From assembly GCA_038229875.1 (NCBI GenBank), contig JBBROA010000068.1, positions 1 through 23,798 on the forward strand: a DNA stretch of 23,798 nt. The letters are read 5' to 3'. Positions 7,475 to 14,132 of this stretch are shown here, piece by piece. The DNA comes from JALYUA01 sp038229875 (GTDB lineage Bacteria; Acidobacteriota; Thermoanaerobaculia; UBA5066; Gp7-AA6). Under the pieces are notes generated by a model. That model saw only the letters and a list, made by a program, of their open reading frames with translations. It was not told where the DNA came from and ran no database searches. Within the stretch, counting starts at the first letter, position 1. The number at the start of each line of letters is the position of its first letter. The translations under genes and the position numbers were made by a program.

Positions 7475-7907
7475 GCTCCAACGTGAATCCGTCCTTCTCG
7501 AGCGCCGCGCGCACCGCGCACGCGTCGGCGCTCCGCACGAGCAGGTAGTCGGTGTCGTAGGTCGAGAGAACGAAGATCGAGAGACCGGCCCGCGCGAGCG
7601 GCGCCGAGAGCGCGGCGAGCACCCCCGTCACCTCGAACGGAATCGGTCCCTCGAGGCGCAGCGCCCGCCAGCCACGCTCGCAGACTGCGCCATGCGGTGC
7701 GGCCGCCTCCTCGCACACGACTGAGAGCTCGCGGTCCGTCCGAGTGACGGAATAGAGCGCGGTCTCCCGCGGAATCGCCGGGAGCGGGGCCTCCGGCGGA
7801 AACCGGCAGACGGCGAAGGCGCCGGGAACCCAGGCGACCTGTTTCCAGGAAGGAGTCGGACGCTCCTCTCCGCCTGCGACCGGCGCCTCGGACCGATCGT
7901 CGGTCAT
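7470..7907 (-). CDS. ACT-domain protein (CASTOR/ACT_7-like)
   Basis: This 145-residue protein carries a tandem ACT-like fold. Its landmarks are WVPGAFAVCRFPPEAPLP, 'ALYSVTRTDRELSVVCEE', ERGWRALRLEGPIPFEVTGV, then LSAPLARAGLSIFVLSTYDTDYLLV. These match a family of small stand-alone ACT proteins related to the amino-acid-sensing CASTOR fold. The 'STYDTDYLLV' strand is highly characteristic. Such domains bind amino acids; the ligand here is unknown. About 20 N-terminal residues are acidic and Pro-rich and lie outside the domain. The TAG stop lies in the CTAG edge of the MITE-like element, so the natural C-terminus may have been a few residues longer or different. It starts 22 nt after a small upstream gene, so it is probably co-transcribed. 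Confidence 0.85.
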   Translation of the reverse strand: MTDDRSEAPVAGGEERPTPSWKQVAWVPGAFAVCRFPPEAPLPAIPRETALYSVTRTDRELSVVCEEAAAPHGAVCERGWRALRLEGPIPFEVTGVLAALSAPLARAGLSIFVLSTYDTDYLLVRSADACAVRAALEKDGFTLEP

Positions 7908-7929
7908 CTTGTATCCGGCGCGCGGGAGG

Positions 7930-8160
7930 TCAGTCGCGAGGCGTGGCGTGCGATTCCGATTCGAGCTGGAGGAGGTGGTACTCCGAGAGCGCCCGCCGCA
8001 CGATGCGGCGAAGATTGCGGAGGCGGCGCTCGGCGCGTTCCCGCTCGCGGTCGGCCAGTCGCGCCCGGCGGTAGTAGAGGACTTCCCTCCACAGCGTGTC
8101 GACCGCTTTTCGCCAGCGCTTCTGCGCCAGCCCCTGCTGCAGCTCTATCGCGGGTGTCAG
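7930..8160 (-). CDS. Small basic helical protein with a probable CTG start
   Basis: This 76-codon frame has no ATG, GTG or TTG near its start, so simple gene finders would miss it. Coding is supported by 84% G or C at third positions and by a protein-like sequence: KRWRKAVDTLWREVLYYRR, then RERERAERRLRNLRRIVRR and LSEYHLLQLESE. It should form long amphipathic, Arg/Glu-rich helices, possibly a coiled coil. Upstream of CTG at 8160 is GGAGGA (8169-8164), a close but usable Shine-Dalgarno sequence, and an in-frame TAA lies just beyond that. The stop is 22 nt before the ACT-domain gene. Function is unknown; the family is not recognised. Confidence 0.5.
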   Translation of the reverse strand: MTPAIELQQGLAQKRWRKAVDTLWREVLYYRRARLADRERERAERRLRNLRRIVRRALSEYHLLQLESESHATPRD

Positions 8161-8217
8161 AGATCCTCCGCGGAAATGTTAGCAGCTTCGCTGAGGAAAA
8201 AGCCGTCCGAACTCGGT

Positions 8218-8379
8218 TCACTCGCCCGGCAGATACCGCGCGAACTTCAGGTCCGCGACGAACACCTCCCGCTCCCGGCGGCGGGCCGCTTCATTCGGCG
8301 CGCGCAGGAGGACGCGCGGAGGGATCAGCGGCGCCGCGGATTCGACGGTGCTTCTGGCCACGCCGGCCCGTCGAGGCAC
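8218..8379 (-). CDS. Candidate small protein upstream of the helical protein gene
   Basis: This 53-residue frame begins at GTG 8379; TTG 8391 and GTG 8361 are alternatives. About 85% of third positions are G or C, and that bias drops just upstream of the start region, as expected for a true gene edge. The C-terminal half reads APNEAARRREREVFVADL, then KFARYLPGE, which looks like real protein. There is no clear Shine-Dalgarno sequence. It would be the first of three small co-directional genes ending with the ACT-domain gene. No family is recognised. Confidence 0.35.
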   Translation of the reverse strand: MPRRAGVARSTVESAAPLIPPRVLLRAPNEAARRREREVFVADLKFARYLPGE

Positions 8380-8435
8380 CAGATGCGCCAACGCCGCGCA
8401 GAAGACTCGTTCTGCTACGCTCGATCCACTCCCCC

Positions 8436-9512
8436 ATGGATTCCCGCTCCGCGTTCGGCAGCGACGTCGCCGAGCCGTTCCCCGACGGCTCGATCGCTCT
8501 GACGTGCCCGGTGTCCAAGGGCTGGACCGGGCAGGCGCGGGGTTCTCAGACGCGAGCGGAGCACCCGGGGACCGCGGTCCGCTGGCATGGCGCGGTCTAC
8601 GAAGTCGTGGAATCCAGTGCTCTCGCGACAGGCGGCGTCCGCTACCGGCTTGCGGAGTGGCAGGACCGTCACGCGATCCGCACCATCGAGAGCTACGACG
8701 CGCCGAGCGAAGCCGCGCGCGGGACCGAGCGCGTCCGCCGAACCGATTCCGTCCGCGAGCGGCGTCTCGCGATCCTGTTTTCGCCGCTCATCGGGCACCT
8801 GCCCGGGCCCGTCCAGGAGCGCCTCGAGTCGGAGATCGGCGCGCCGGCGGTCGCCATGACGGTGATCTCCGCTCTTCCGATCTTCGTGCTCGGAATCCTG
8901 GGACTCCTGTCGCACATCGTGGGCGTGTTCGGAGCCCCTCCATTCCCGCTCGCGCCTCCGCTCGTTCTCTCCGTCTTCTTCGCCGCCGAATCGGCCGTCC
9001 GGATCGGGAGCGCCTGGATCGGCGGGCACCCGATGGGCTCCGTCGCCGGAACTCTGTTCTATCGGGCAGTTCTGGCCTGGCGAGGAAGGAAAATCCCCGC
9101 GGCCCCCGCTGACGGCGCTCCCCGGCCGGGCCTCCCCGACCAGGACCTCTTCCGGTTGATGGAGCCCGTGCTGTCGCTTCTGCCGCGGTCGGACCAGCAG
9201 CGCCTGGAGCGCAGATACGATTTCGCGTGGCGGAAATGGGGCCGCATCACCGCGGGCCTTCTCTTCGCGGTCGGGGCATTGAACGTTCTGGCATCTCTCG
9301 CGGCGTTCGCGGGCGACATGGCGGGCGTCGGCGACGTCGTCTGGATCTTCGCGGGAACGGCACTCTGCGTGGAGCAGGGCCTTCGCTGGCGCGACCTCTC
9401 CCGGGGTCGCGCCCGGGGCAGCGTCCTCGGGGCGGCGGTTCGGCCATTCGCCTGGCGCCTCCAGCGCGCTCCGGAACGCGCGGTGCCCTCTCCCACCGGG
9501 CCCACGGCCTGA
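8436..9512 (+). CDS. Hypothetical membrane protein
   Basis: This 358-residue protein is not recognised. The ATG at 8436 is preferred because the upstream extension of the frame is antisense to a likely small gene. Residues 1-135 are soluble, with beta-rich 'AVRWHGAVYEVVESS' and 'VRYRLAEWQDRHAIRTIESYD', a pattern suggestive of a small barrel. Then come two hydrophobic segments (about 139-165 and 170-190), a cytosolic stretch with LFRLMEPVLSLLPRSDQQRLERRY, and two more hydrophobic segments (about 268-312). The tail is Arg-rich. No Shine-Dalgarno sequence is present; TGCTACGCT 14-22 nt before the ATG could be an extended -10. Four membrane helices with a cytosolic domain are likely. Confidence 0.65.
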   Translation: MDSRSAFGSDVAEPFPDGSIALTCPVSKGWTGQARGSQTRAEHPGTAVRWHGAVYEVVESSALATGGVRYRLAEWQDRHAIRTIESYDAPSEAARGTERVRRTDSVRERRLAILFSPLIGHLPGPVQERLESEIGAPAVAMTVISALPIFVLGILGLLSHIVGVFGAPPFPLAPPLVLSVFFAAESAVRIGSAWIGGHPMGSVAGTLFYRAVLAWRGRKIPAAPADGAPRPGLPDQDLFRLMEPVLSLLPRSDQQRLERRYDFAWRKWGRITAGLLFAVGALNVLASLAAFAGDMAGVGDVVWIFAGTALCVEQGLRWRDLSRGRARGSVLGAAVRPFAWRLQRAPERAVPSPTGPTA

Positions 9513-9518
9513 GGGGAT

Positions 9519-9598
9519 GGGCCCGGATCGTGCCGGGCCCGGATCGTGCCGGGCCCGGATCGTGCCGGGCCCGGATCGTGCCGGGCCCGGATCGTGCA
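9519..9598 (+). repeat. Five tandem copies of a 16-bp unit
   Basis: The unit GGGCCCGGATCGTGCC occurs at 9519-9534, 9535-9550, 9551-9566, 9567-9582 and 9583-9598. The first four are identical; the last differs only in its final base. Each junction makes the 10-bp palindrome CCGGGCCCGG. The array begins 6 bp after one stop codon and ends 27 bp before the next start, so it forms most of that leader. A 16-bp period is not a multiple of three, which argues against a coding role. Confidence 0.95.
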
Positions 9599-9625
9599 GA
9601 ATCGCCTCGCCGCAGGAGGACCACC

Positions 9626-10375
9626 ATGCCGCGAAGCACCCGGATCGCCTTGCTCTGCCTCGCCCTGCTGGCCGCGCGCGGAGCCCGGGCGGACGATCCG
9701 CCCAAACCTCCCCCCGTCTGGTCGGGAAAGGCGGAAGCATCCTACGTCGCGACGTCCGGCAACTCCGACGCGAAGACGCTCGGTGCCGCGGGCGAGGTCC
9801 TCTATGCGCCGGGCGTCTGGAATTACAAGGCGTCCCTGGCGTTCATCCGGAGCGAGAGCGACGGCGTCGAGAGCGCGCGGACGTTCGACGGCCTACTGCG
9901 CGCCGCGCGGAAGCTCTCCCCGCGCCTCGAGGTGTACGGCCTCGGGACGTATCGCGAGAACCGTTTCGCGGGTATCGATTCGCAGTGGGCCGGAGAGGCA
10001 GGCGCCGCCTGGCAGTTTCTGTCCGCGGATCCGCACTCGTTGAAGCTCGAAGGCGGCCTCGGATACACCAGCGAGCGTCGGATCCTGCCCACCTCTTCGG
10101 GGATCGAGACCCGCGATTTCGCGACGGCCCGCGTCGGCCTGAACTACCGATGGAAGCTCTCTAAGACGAGCGAGTTTTCCGACGAGGCATCGTTCGTCGA
10201 GGACCTGAGCGATTCGAAAGACTGGCGGTTCGCCAACAAGGTCTCGCTCGGCGCGGGCGTCACGACCGTTCTGTCGGTGAAGCTCTCCTACGCGTGGCTC
10301 ACGCTGAATGAGCCGGTTCCCGGAAAGAAGAAGACGGACACGATCACGTCGGCGGCGCTGGTCGCGAAGTTTTAG
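9626..10375 (+). CDS. DUF481-family outer-membrane beta-barrel protein
   Basis: This 249-residue protein has a signal peptide (MPRSTRIALLCLALLAARGARA, cleavage near residue 22). It is then built of alternating amphipathic strands typical of DUF481/YdiY proteins: WSGKAEASYVATSGNSDAKTLG, 'YKASLAFIRSESDGVESARTF', YGLGTYRENRFAGIDSQW, and a last strand ending in the aromatic residue Phe, as expected for barrel assembly. 'SGNSDAKT' is a family hallmark. The function of the family is not well defined. The start is fixed by AGGAGGA 8 nt upstream of the ATG. Five 16-bp repeats fill the leader. The stop overlaps the left end of an inverted-repeat element. Confidence 0.85.
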   Translation: MPRSTRIALLCLALLAARGARADDPPKPPPVWSGKAEASYVATSGNSDAKTLGAAGEVLYAPGVWNYKASLAFIRSESDGVESARTFDGLLRAARKLSPRLEVYGLGTYRENRFAGIDSQWAGEAGAAWQFLSADPHSLKLEGGLGYTSERRILPTSSGIETRDFATARVGLNYRWKLSKTSEFSDEASFVEDLSDSKDWRFANKVSLGAGVTTVLSVKLSYAWLTLNEPVPGKKKTDTITSAALVAKF

Positions 10376-10677
10376 CGGCCCGTGGAAAAAGGGTGTGGGA
10401 CGGGTGACCGCCGGCAGAGCCGGCGTTCTCTACCGCCGGGGGTATGCCTTTGGTGGACGAGTGGCGAGCGCCGCGGGGCCGGCTGGGAGGCGACGCGACG
10501 AAGGCGATCCTGTTCGATTCCCGCGCCGCCGCAACCCGCAGGGCGGACGGGCTTTTGCTCGGCGTTACGCCAAGAAGAAGAGCCTGACCGACATGCAGGA
10601 CGAAAGTCTCGCTGGCGCCTGTCGCCGATTGCAAAAGCCCGGACGTGACACCCGCGTCCATTTTTCCACGGGCTGCT
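10374..10677. repeat. 304-bp inverted-repeat-bounded intergenic element
   Basis: Terminal 20-bp inverted repeats match at 18 positions (10374-10393 and 10658-10677), with core CCCGTGGAAAAA. A 10-bp direct repeat TAGCGGCCCG flanks them (10373-10382 and 10677-10686). Inside, CGGGCTTTTGC (10547-10557) pairs with GCAAAAGCCCG (10631-10641), and CGGCG/CGCCG extends that stem. Near the left end CCGGC-AGA-GCCGG forms another hairpin. A 47-codon frame (10444-10587) exists but has weaker coding bias than neighbours, and I do not call it a gene. The element fills the gap between two convergent genes. It may be a non-autonomous mobile element or a structured RNA. Confidence 0.55.
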
Positions 10678-10696
10678 AGCGGCCCGCCCGGCGGAA

Positions 10697-12259
10697 TCAG
10701 GGCTTCGCGCGGGTCATCGCGCCTTCCCGGAGGTCGATGGCTTTCTCAGGCAGCGCGCTTTCGTCCAGCGTGTCCTCGGCGCCTCCCACGAGTTTCCGGA
10801 TGGGCCGCGCGAAGAGGAGCAGGACCACGCCGGCGACGCCGGTGACCTTCGCCACCGCGCCGAACAGCTCCGAAACGCCCATCCCCTCGAAACCGCCCGC
10901 GGCGAGTCCGGCGATCAGGTTGCCGAGGGCGGTCCCCATGAACCAAGTCCCCATCAGTTGCCCGGACAGCTTTTTCGGGGCAAGCTTCGTGACGCTCGAG
11001 AGACCGACCGGTGAGAGGCACAGCTCCCCTGCCGTGTGGAGAAGGTAGGTCATGATCATCCACATCATGCTGACCTTCACGCCGCCGACCGCGTACGACG
11101 CGCCGATGGCGAGAACGACGAAACCTCCCGCGAGGAACAGCAGGCCGACGCCCATCTTCGCGGCGGTCGAGGGCTGACGGCGGCCGAGCTTGACCCAGAG
11201 AGCGCCGAACACCGGCGCGAGCGCGATCAGAAAGATCGAATTGACCGACTGGAACCAGGACGTCGGGATGGTCGTTCCGAACAGGTCGCGGTTCATGAGC
11301 CGGTCGCTGAACAGGTTGAGCGACGAGCCCGCCTGCTCGAATCCCGCCCAGAAGAGGACGGCTGCCATGAAGAAGACGAAAATCACCGCAATCCGCTTTT
11401 TCTCGGCGGCCGTGATCTTCGCGAAGAGCAGGAGCGAGGAGAAATAGAGGATCGCCAGCCCGAGCATGAAGTACCCGGTGCCCTTGGCGACGCCGTAAAG
11501 ATCCAGGCGAACGACCCCGGCCATATGAAGGGCCGCGAAGAGAACGATCACCGCGAAAACGACGGCCGCGCCGATCGCGAGGCTCCGGCGGGCGCCGCGG
11601 TCCGCAATGATCGTCGATTCCTCCGGGCGGCGGAGCCCGGCCGTTCCGAGGTACTTCGCGCCGAAGCGGTACTGAATCAGGCCGAGGACCATGCCGATGC
11701 CGGCGGCGGAGAACCCGAGGTGCCAGTTCACCCTCTCCCCGAGGTAGCCGCAGACGAGCGGTCCCAGCAGGGCGCCGAGGTTGATCCCCGAATAGAACAC
11801 GGAGAAGCCCGCATCGCGCCGGGCGCTCCCGACGGGGTACAGGTCTCCGACCATCGCGCTGACGTTCGGTTTCAAAAGACCCGTACCGAGAACGATCAGC
11901 ACCAGGCCGCCGTAGAACGTCGGCACGCTCGGAATCGCCATGGAGAAGTGCCCCGCCGCGATGATGCAGCCGCCGAGGAAGACGGCGTTGCGCTGGCCGA
12001 GGATCCGGTCCGCGATCCACCCTCCCGGCAGCGCCATCAGATACACAAAGCCGGTGTAGAGGCCGTAGATCGCGGCGGCCGATCGGTCGGTGAGACCGAA
12101 TCCCCCCGTCTTGACGGACGCGACCAGGAAGAGGATCAGGAGACCCCGCATCCCGTAGTAACTGAATCGCTCCCACATCTCCGTGAAGAAGAGGGTCGAG
12201 AGGCCGCGGGGATGGCCGAGCCACTGCTTCTCGGAGGCCGGGACGGTGTTGATCGCCAT
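10697..12259 (-). CDS. POT-family proton-dependent oligopeptide transporter
   Basis: This 520-residue inner-membrane protein of the major facilitator fold imports di- and tripeptides with protons. The family signature ExxER is at Glu27-Met-Trp-Glu30-Arg31 in FFTEMWERFSYYGMRGLL. A second signature is FSVFYSGINLGALLGPLVCG, and a third in the last third is ELCLSPVGLSSVTKLAPKKL, followed by GQLMGTWFMGTALGNLIAG. These are standard for bacterial DtpT-like members. About 12-14 hydrophobic helices are readable. No Shine-Dalgarno sequence precedes the ATG, but TATAGC ends 9 nt before it. It is monocistronic, convergent with the DUF481 gene and divergent from the antiporter. Substrate range cannot be read from sequence. 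Confidence 0.95.
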   Translation of the reverse strand: MAINTVPASEKQWLGHPRGLSTLFFTEMWERFSYYGMRGLLILFLVASVKTGGFGLTDRSAAAIYGLYTGFVYLMALPGGWIADRILGQRNAVFLGGCIIAAGHFSMAIPSVPTFYGGLVLIVLGTGLLKPNVSAMVGDLYPVGSARRDAGFSVFYSGINLGALLGPLVCGYLGERVNWHLGFSAAGIGMVLGLIQYRFGAKYLGTAGLRRPEESTIIADRGARRSLAIGAAVVFAVIVLFAALHMAGVVRLDLYGVAKGTGYFMLGLAILYFSSLLLFAKITAAEKKRIAVIFVFFMAAVLFWAGFEQAGSSLNLFSDRLMNRDLFGTTIPTSWFQSVNSIFLIALAPVFGALWVKLGRRQPSTAAKMGVGLLFLAGGFVVLAIGASYAVGGVKVSMMWMIMTYLLHTAGELCLSPVGLSSVTKLAPKKLSGQLMGTWFMGTALGNLIAGLAAGGFEGMGVSELFGAVAKVTGVAGVVLLLFARPIRKLVGGAEDTLDESALPEKAIDLREGAMTRAKP

Positions 12260-12268
12260 GCGGGTCAG

Positions 12269-12274
12269 GCTATA
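12269..12274 (-). promoter_or_regulatory. Candidate -10 box of the peptide transporter gene
   Basis: TATAGC on the minus strand, 9 nt before the ATG, within TTGATATAGCC. There is no Shine-Dalgarno sequence between, so a very short leader is likely if this box is used. Confidence 0.35.
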
Positions 12275-12346
12275 TCAAGGTCGGCGGGATCCGGTCCAGA
12301 CGTGGCTTTTCGCGTTGCCCAATGTGCGAACGAGGGAAGGAGCCGG

Positions 12347-12385
12347 CCCCTCACCCTGATCCTCTCCCCGGGCGAGGGGAGAGGG
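12347..12385. repeat. CCCTCACCC/CTCTCCCC intergenic hairpin repeat, copy 2
   Basis: CCCCTCACCC is followed by a 9-bp stem CCTCTCCCC (12361-12369) and GGGGAGAGG (12376-12384) with a 6-nt loop. It shares its arrangement with 5458-5495. Here it sits between divergent transporter genes. Confidence 0.75.
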
Positions 12386-12406
12386 AAAAGGTGAACACCC
12401 CTCTTG

Positions 12407-12412
12407 TACAGT
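12407..12412 (+). promoter_or_regulatory. Candidate -10 box of the antiporter gene
   Basis: TACAGT ends exactly 6 nt before the ATG at 12419 with no Shine-Dalgarno sequence between, the spacing expected for a leaderless start. No clear -35 hexamer; the hairpin repeat lies about where it would be. Confidence 0.4.
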
Positions 12413-12418
12413 CGCGGC

Positions 12419-12944
12419 ATGCCGAGCCCGGCCTTCCTGGGACCGATCTCGCTCATCCTGCTCGCGGCGCTTGCCGCGGCGTGGCTCGTCCAGCGCCTGC
12501 GCCAGCCGCCGCTCGTGGGATTTCTGGCTGCGGGCGTCCTCGTCGGTCCCTACGGCCTGGCGCTCGTCCGCGACGTGCACGTGGTCGAGACCCTCGCCGA
12601 GATCGGGGTCGTTCTTCTTCTCTTCACCGTCGGGCTCGACCTCTCGCTGTCGAGCGTCCGGCGCCTGGGCCGGATCGTCGCAATCGCCGGCCCGATCCAG
12701 TTCTTCGGGGTGATCGCGGTCGCCGCCGGTCTCGCCCTCTGGCGCGGAGACTCGCTCGCGCGCGGCATTCTCTTTGGATTTCTCGTCACGACGTGCACCA
12801 CCGTCATCCTGCTGAAGCTCCTGATGGACCGCGGCGAAACAGACTCGCCGCACGGCCGGTTCTTAGTGGGCATCAACGTCTTCGGCGATCTGATGGTGGT
12901 GCCGATGATGCTGCTCATCGCGCCGCTGGCGTCGCCGGGGGCAC
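12419..12944 (+). pseudogene. CPA2 cation/proton antiporter, N-terminal part before the frameshift
   Basis: About 172 residues of a KefB/KefC-type monovalent cation:proton antiporter are read here. They include LVQRLRQPPLVGFLAAGVLVGPYG, split by a short loop, then LAEIGVVLLLFTVGLDLSLS and FLVTTCTTVILLKLLMDRGE, and end at LMVVPMMLLIAPLASPG. These are the first membrane helices of the Na+/H+ exchanger fold. At the run GGGGG (12937-12941) the frame is lost. Removing one G gives SPGHVDTAAL and joins exactly to the downstream frame. The unshifted frame continues as Arg-rich nonsense. The ATG at 12419 is chosen over TTG 12404. Sequencing error, a recent mutation and phase variation are all possible. 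Confidence 0.8.
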
Positions 12945-14129
12945 GTGGACACCGCGGCCCTCGCCCTCGCGCTCGCCAAGGCCGCCGCGACCGTCGCGGT
13001 CATCGCATTCGCGGCGCGCCAGATCGTGCCGCGCCTCCTCGCCGCCATGGTCCGGACGCGCCAGAAAGAGCTCTTCACCCTCGCCGTCCTCCTGCTCGTC
13101 TTCGGGACGGCGCTCGGGACCTCCGCCGCGGGCCTGTCGCTCGCTCTCGGCGCGTTTCTCGCCGGGCTCGTCGTCTCCGAGTCGGAGTTCGGGCATCAGG
13201 CAGTCGCCGACATCGCGCCCTTTCGCGACGCGTTCAGCGCGCTCTTTTTCGTCTCCGTCGGGATGCTTTTCAACCCGCGCGTGCTCCTGACGAACCCGCT
13301 GGCCGTCCTCTTCGTCCTGACGTTCGTTCTCGTGGTGAAGGCGGTGTTCGGGGCTCTCCCCGTCCTTCTCCTCGGCTACGGTCCCCGCGTTGCGCTCGTG
13401 GTCGGAATCTCGCTGGCGCAGATCGGCGAATTCTCGTTCGTGCTTCTGTCGGCCGCGCACCTGGCGGGAGGAATCGATGCCACCGAGTACCAGGCGATCC
13501 TCGCCGCGGCGATCGCCTCGATGATCGCGACCCCGTTCCTCTTCGAGGCGAGTCACCGGGTGGCGTTCAACCTCGCCGGCGGCGCGAGCGGAAGGCCGGA
13601 CGCGGCGGTGGCCGTTCCCGGCGGCGCGCCCGCGGAGGGGCACGTCGTGATCCTGGGATTCGGGCACACAGGGGAGACGCTCGCGCGAGTCCTCGGGCGG
13701 TCGGAAATTCAGTTCCGGATCCTGGAGCTGAACCCCGAGCGGGTGGCGCGGGCGCGCGGCAAGGGGCTCGCGATCGAATACGGGGACGCCGCGAACGACC
13801 GTGTTCTCCGCCACTGCGGCATCGAAAAAGCCCGGGCGGCTCTCGTACTGCTCTCCGACCCGCGAGCGACCCGCCGGGCGGTCCGCCTCTGTCGGACTCT
13901 GGCTCCGCGCGTGTTCCTGATCGCGCGCACGCGGTACCTGACGGAAATCCCTGAGCTCGTCGCGCTCGGGGCCGACGAGGTCGTGGCCGAGGAGTTCGAG
14001 ACCTCGCTCGAGATTTCGAGCCGGACGCTCCGTCACCTCGGATTCCCCGTGCCCTGGGTCGAGGCCGAAACCACGGAGATCCGCCGCGAGCGGCACGAAC
14101 GATTTCGCGGGTTCGATTCTCCCGAGTAG
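12945..14129 (+). CDS. CPA2 cation/proton antiporter, C-terminal part with TrkA-N domain
   Basis: This frame carries the rest of the same gene; the GTG at 12945 is probably an internal codon, not a natural start. It encodes the remaining membrane helices, including LSLALGAFLAGLVVSESEF, 'FRDAFSALFFVSVGMLFNP' and LAQIGEFSFVLLSAAHLAGG. A cytosolic RCK/TrkA-N nucleotide-binding domain follows, with the Rossmann motif GFGHTG in HVVILGFGHTGETLARVL and the acidic strand end ILELNPE. Such domains gate potassium/proton exchange in response to NAD(H) or similar ligands. The full repaired protein (12419-14129) would be about 570 residues, normal for YbaL/KefB-like members. It ends 3 bp from the convergent hemL stop. 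Confidence 0.85.
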   Translation: MDTAALALALAKAAATVAVIAFAARQIVPRLLAAMVRTRQKELFTLAVLLLVFGTALGTSAAGLSLALGAFLAGLVVSESEFGHQAVADIAPFRDAFSALFFVSVGMLFNPRVLLTNPLAVLFVLTFVLVVKAVFGALPVLLLGYGPRVALVVGISLAQIGEFSFVLLSAAHLAGGIDATEYQAILAAAIASMIATPFLFEASHRVAFNLAGGASGRPDAAVAVPGGAPAEGHVVILGFGHTGETLARVLGRSEIQFRILELNPERVARARGKGLAIEYGDAANDRVLRHCGIEKARAALVLLSDPRATRRAVRLCRTLAPRVFLIARTRYLTEIPELVALGADEVVAEEFETSLEISSRTLRHLGFPVPWVEAETTEIRRERHERFRGFDSPE

Positions 14130-14132
14130 CTC

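Noticed and set aside
8154..8435. N-terminal extension of the membrane protein frame
   Set aside because: It is antisense to a likely small gene and reads as Arg/Pro-rich sequence unlike the rest; the ATG at 8436 is a better start.
9519..9598. CRISPR array
   Set aside because: The 16-bp units are directly adjacent with no spacers, and no cas gene is near.
8415..9740. 441-codon minus-strand frame opposite the membrane protein and DUF481 leader
   Set aside because: It is antisense to better genes, low in recognisable motifs and very rich in Arg/Gly/Pro, as expected for a shadow frame in high-GC DNA.
11036..12394. 452-codon plus-strand frame opposite the peptide transporter
   Set aside because: The opposite strand holds all POT-family motifs. 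This frame is Arg/Glu/His-rich shadow sequence.
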